NCBI RefSeq assembly: GCF_000614145.1
Contig: NZ_BAKK01000007.1
Location: 95,801-159,800 of the forward strand
Length of the DNA stretch: 64,000 bases
Origin: Bacteroides faecichinchillae JCM 17102
Lineage (GTDB): Bacteria; Bacteroidota; Bacteroidia; Bacteroidales; Bacteroidaceae
Direction of reading: 5' to 3'
In this document: positions 63,502 to 64,000 of the stretch, piece after piece
Position numbering within the stretch: position 1 is the stretch's first letter
Layout of the letters: each line of letters opens with the position of its first letter
The notes under the pieces: generated by a model
Databases searched by the model: none
Seen by the model: only the letters and a program-made list of their open reading frames with translations
Told to the model about the DNA's origin: nothing
Position numbers and translations under genes: made by a program

Positions 63502-63531
63502 TCCGTTACTTCTTAGGTAACGGATATGAAT
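63502..63531. repeat. Left inverted repeat (IRL) of the invertible capsule promoter
   Basis: This 30-bp sequence is an exact inverse copy of 63725-63754. It contains CCGTTAC and GTAACGG arms separated by a 7-bp core (TTCTTAG), the layout of a tyrosine recombinase crossover site. Confidence 0.9.
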
Positions 63532-63724
63532 TCGATGCAAAGATAGATAAAATAGTAAATAGCAAGCAAATAAAAAATATCTTTTTTTCTTTTTTCTTAG
63601 AATATATAGCAAAAAAATATCTGGACACGAATAAAAATTATTGTGTCAAGGAATCTTCTATTACTTGAATGTTAATGAACTCTGTTATGTGTCAGAAAAG
63701 ACTCTTCTAGCTTCTGATAACAAC
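63532..63724. mobile_element. Invertible promoter segment of the capsule locus, OFF orientation
   Basis: 193 bp flanked by the 30-bp inverted repeats. It contains one consensus promoter (63538-63570) directed to the minus strand, toward the recombinase gene and away from upxY. No plus-strand TAnnTTTG is seen inside. Flipping the segment would place the promoter just before the right repeat, reading into upxY at 63775. Confidence 0.85.
63538..63570 (-). promoter_or_regulatory. Consensus promoter inside the invertible segment
   Basis: On the minus strand TTTG (63570-63567), a 21-bp spacer and TATCTTTG (63545-63538) match the Bacteroides consensus exactly. In this orientation it drives transcription to the left. 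Confidence 0.85.
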
Positions 63725-63754
63725 ATTCATATCCGTTACCTAAGAAGTAACGGA
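63725..63754. repeat. Right inverted repeat (IRR) of the invertible capsule promoter
   Basis: Exact inverse complement of 63502-63531 over 30 bp. The similarity ends sharply at both sides. Confidence 0.9.
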
Positions 63755-63774
63755 TAAACATGGGGTAAAAATAG

Positions 63775-64000
63775 ATGATTCTTAACAAAAATGACGATTC
63801 CCAAGTTCTGCCGGCAAATGTGACTGGCAGAAGCGTAGCACGCTCAAAACGTTGGTTGGTGGCTATAGTACGTATCTGCCATGAGAAAAAGACAAGCGAG
63901 CGTCTCACTAAAATGGGAATTGAAAACTTCCTTCCTCTTCAACAAGAATGCCATCAATGGAGTGACCGTCGTAAAGTGATCGATCGTGTTTTACTTCCTA
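63775..64000 (+). CDS. upxY: UpxY-type transcription antiterminator, N-terminal part (runs off the window)
   Basis: The frame from the ATG at 63775 to the window end gives 75 residues, open at the edge. It reads KRWLVAIVRICHEKKTSERL, then TKMGIENFLPLQQECHQWSD and RRKVIDRVLLP, the NusG N-terminal (NGN) domain pattern of UpxY proteins. In Bacteroides these are the first gene of each capsular polysaccharide locus and keep RNA polymerase processive through it. It lies 20 bp after IRR, so its expression should depend on the invertible promoter. Confidence 0.9.
   Translation, partial: MILNKNDDSQVLPANVTGRSVARSKRWLVAIVRICHEKKTSERLTKMGIENFLPLQQECHQWSDRRKVIDRVLLP

Overview
The window is a 64 kb chromosomal segment of a Bacteroides species. 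The genus call rests on Bacteroidales-type genes (fkp, type III glutamine synthetase, NVEALA and BF3164-type proteins, DUF4836, DUF5687, NamZ/DUF1343, a UpxY antiterminator) and on the Bacteroides -7 box TAnnTTTG in front of nearly every transcription unit, with almost no Shine-Dalgarno sequences. The species cannot be fixed by eye.

Layout. 1-793: 5' part of serS. 1-5.5 kb: a secreted GH2 enzyme, an NVEALA/BF3164 lipoprotein pair, and rpmA-rplU with a consensus promoter. 5.6-10 kb: an HAD phosphatase, a TraB/GumN protein, an NlpC/P60 lipoprotein and an ABC transporter whose DUF5687 membrane protein is frameshifted. 10-16 kb: a frameshifted M16 peptidase, kdsA, a lipid kinase and miaA. 16-25 kb: one long minus-strand run (nucleoside permease, bifunctional nuclease, rsmE, DUF4836 lipoprotein, ABC ATPase, FtsX-like permease, MG2/TonB-plug protein), preceded by a candidate small RNA. 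25-28 kb: frameshifted rlmI, an RNase D-like exonuclease and a DUF5063 protein with a Cys/His/Asp-rich tail. 27.7-32 kb: ftsK-lolA-trxB. 32-38 kb: folB, a fucosyltransferase-like gene, an acyltransferase and frameshifted malQ. 38-46 kb: frameshifted nrdJ, a nitroreductase, dnaA, an MCE/MlaD protein and a cell-wall amidase. 45.7-56 kb: a BASS-type transporter, a GNAT enzyme, a metallophosphoesterase, NamZ, an HD hydrolase, lptD, ung and asnA, then a tRNA-Arg(CCG) with a decayed tRNA-like copy. 56-64 kb: fkp, a Crp/Fnr regulator, glnN, then a tyrosine recombinase, an invertible promoter between 30-bp inverted repeats, and the start of upxY, the first gene of a capsule locus that runs off the window.

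How the genes connect. Envelope and surface building dominates: KdsA (Kdo), LptD (LPS export), LolA-like carrier, amidase and NamZ (peptidoglycan), Fkp (GDP-fucose), a fucosyltransferase-like enzyme and the capsule locus. The capsule promoter, as assembled, points away from upxY, so the locus is in the OFF orientation.

Two things stand out beyond gene content. Two short intergenic arrays (5616-5692 and 32280-32386) consist of 6-7 bp half-sites that alternate in orientation about every 11 bp; I cannot assign them to a known element. Also, five normally intact protein genes and the tRNA-Arg each lack single bases (rlmI lacks two), which looks more like indel error in the assembly than real gene loss. 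Reading frames and starts should be judged with that in mind.
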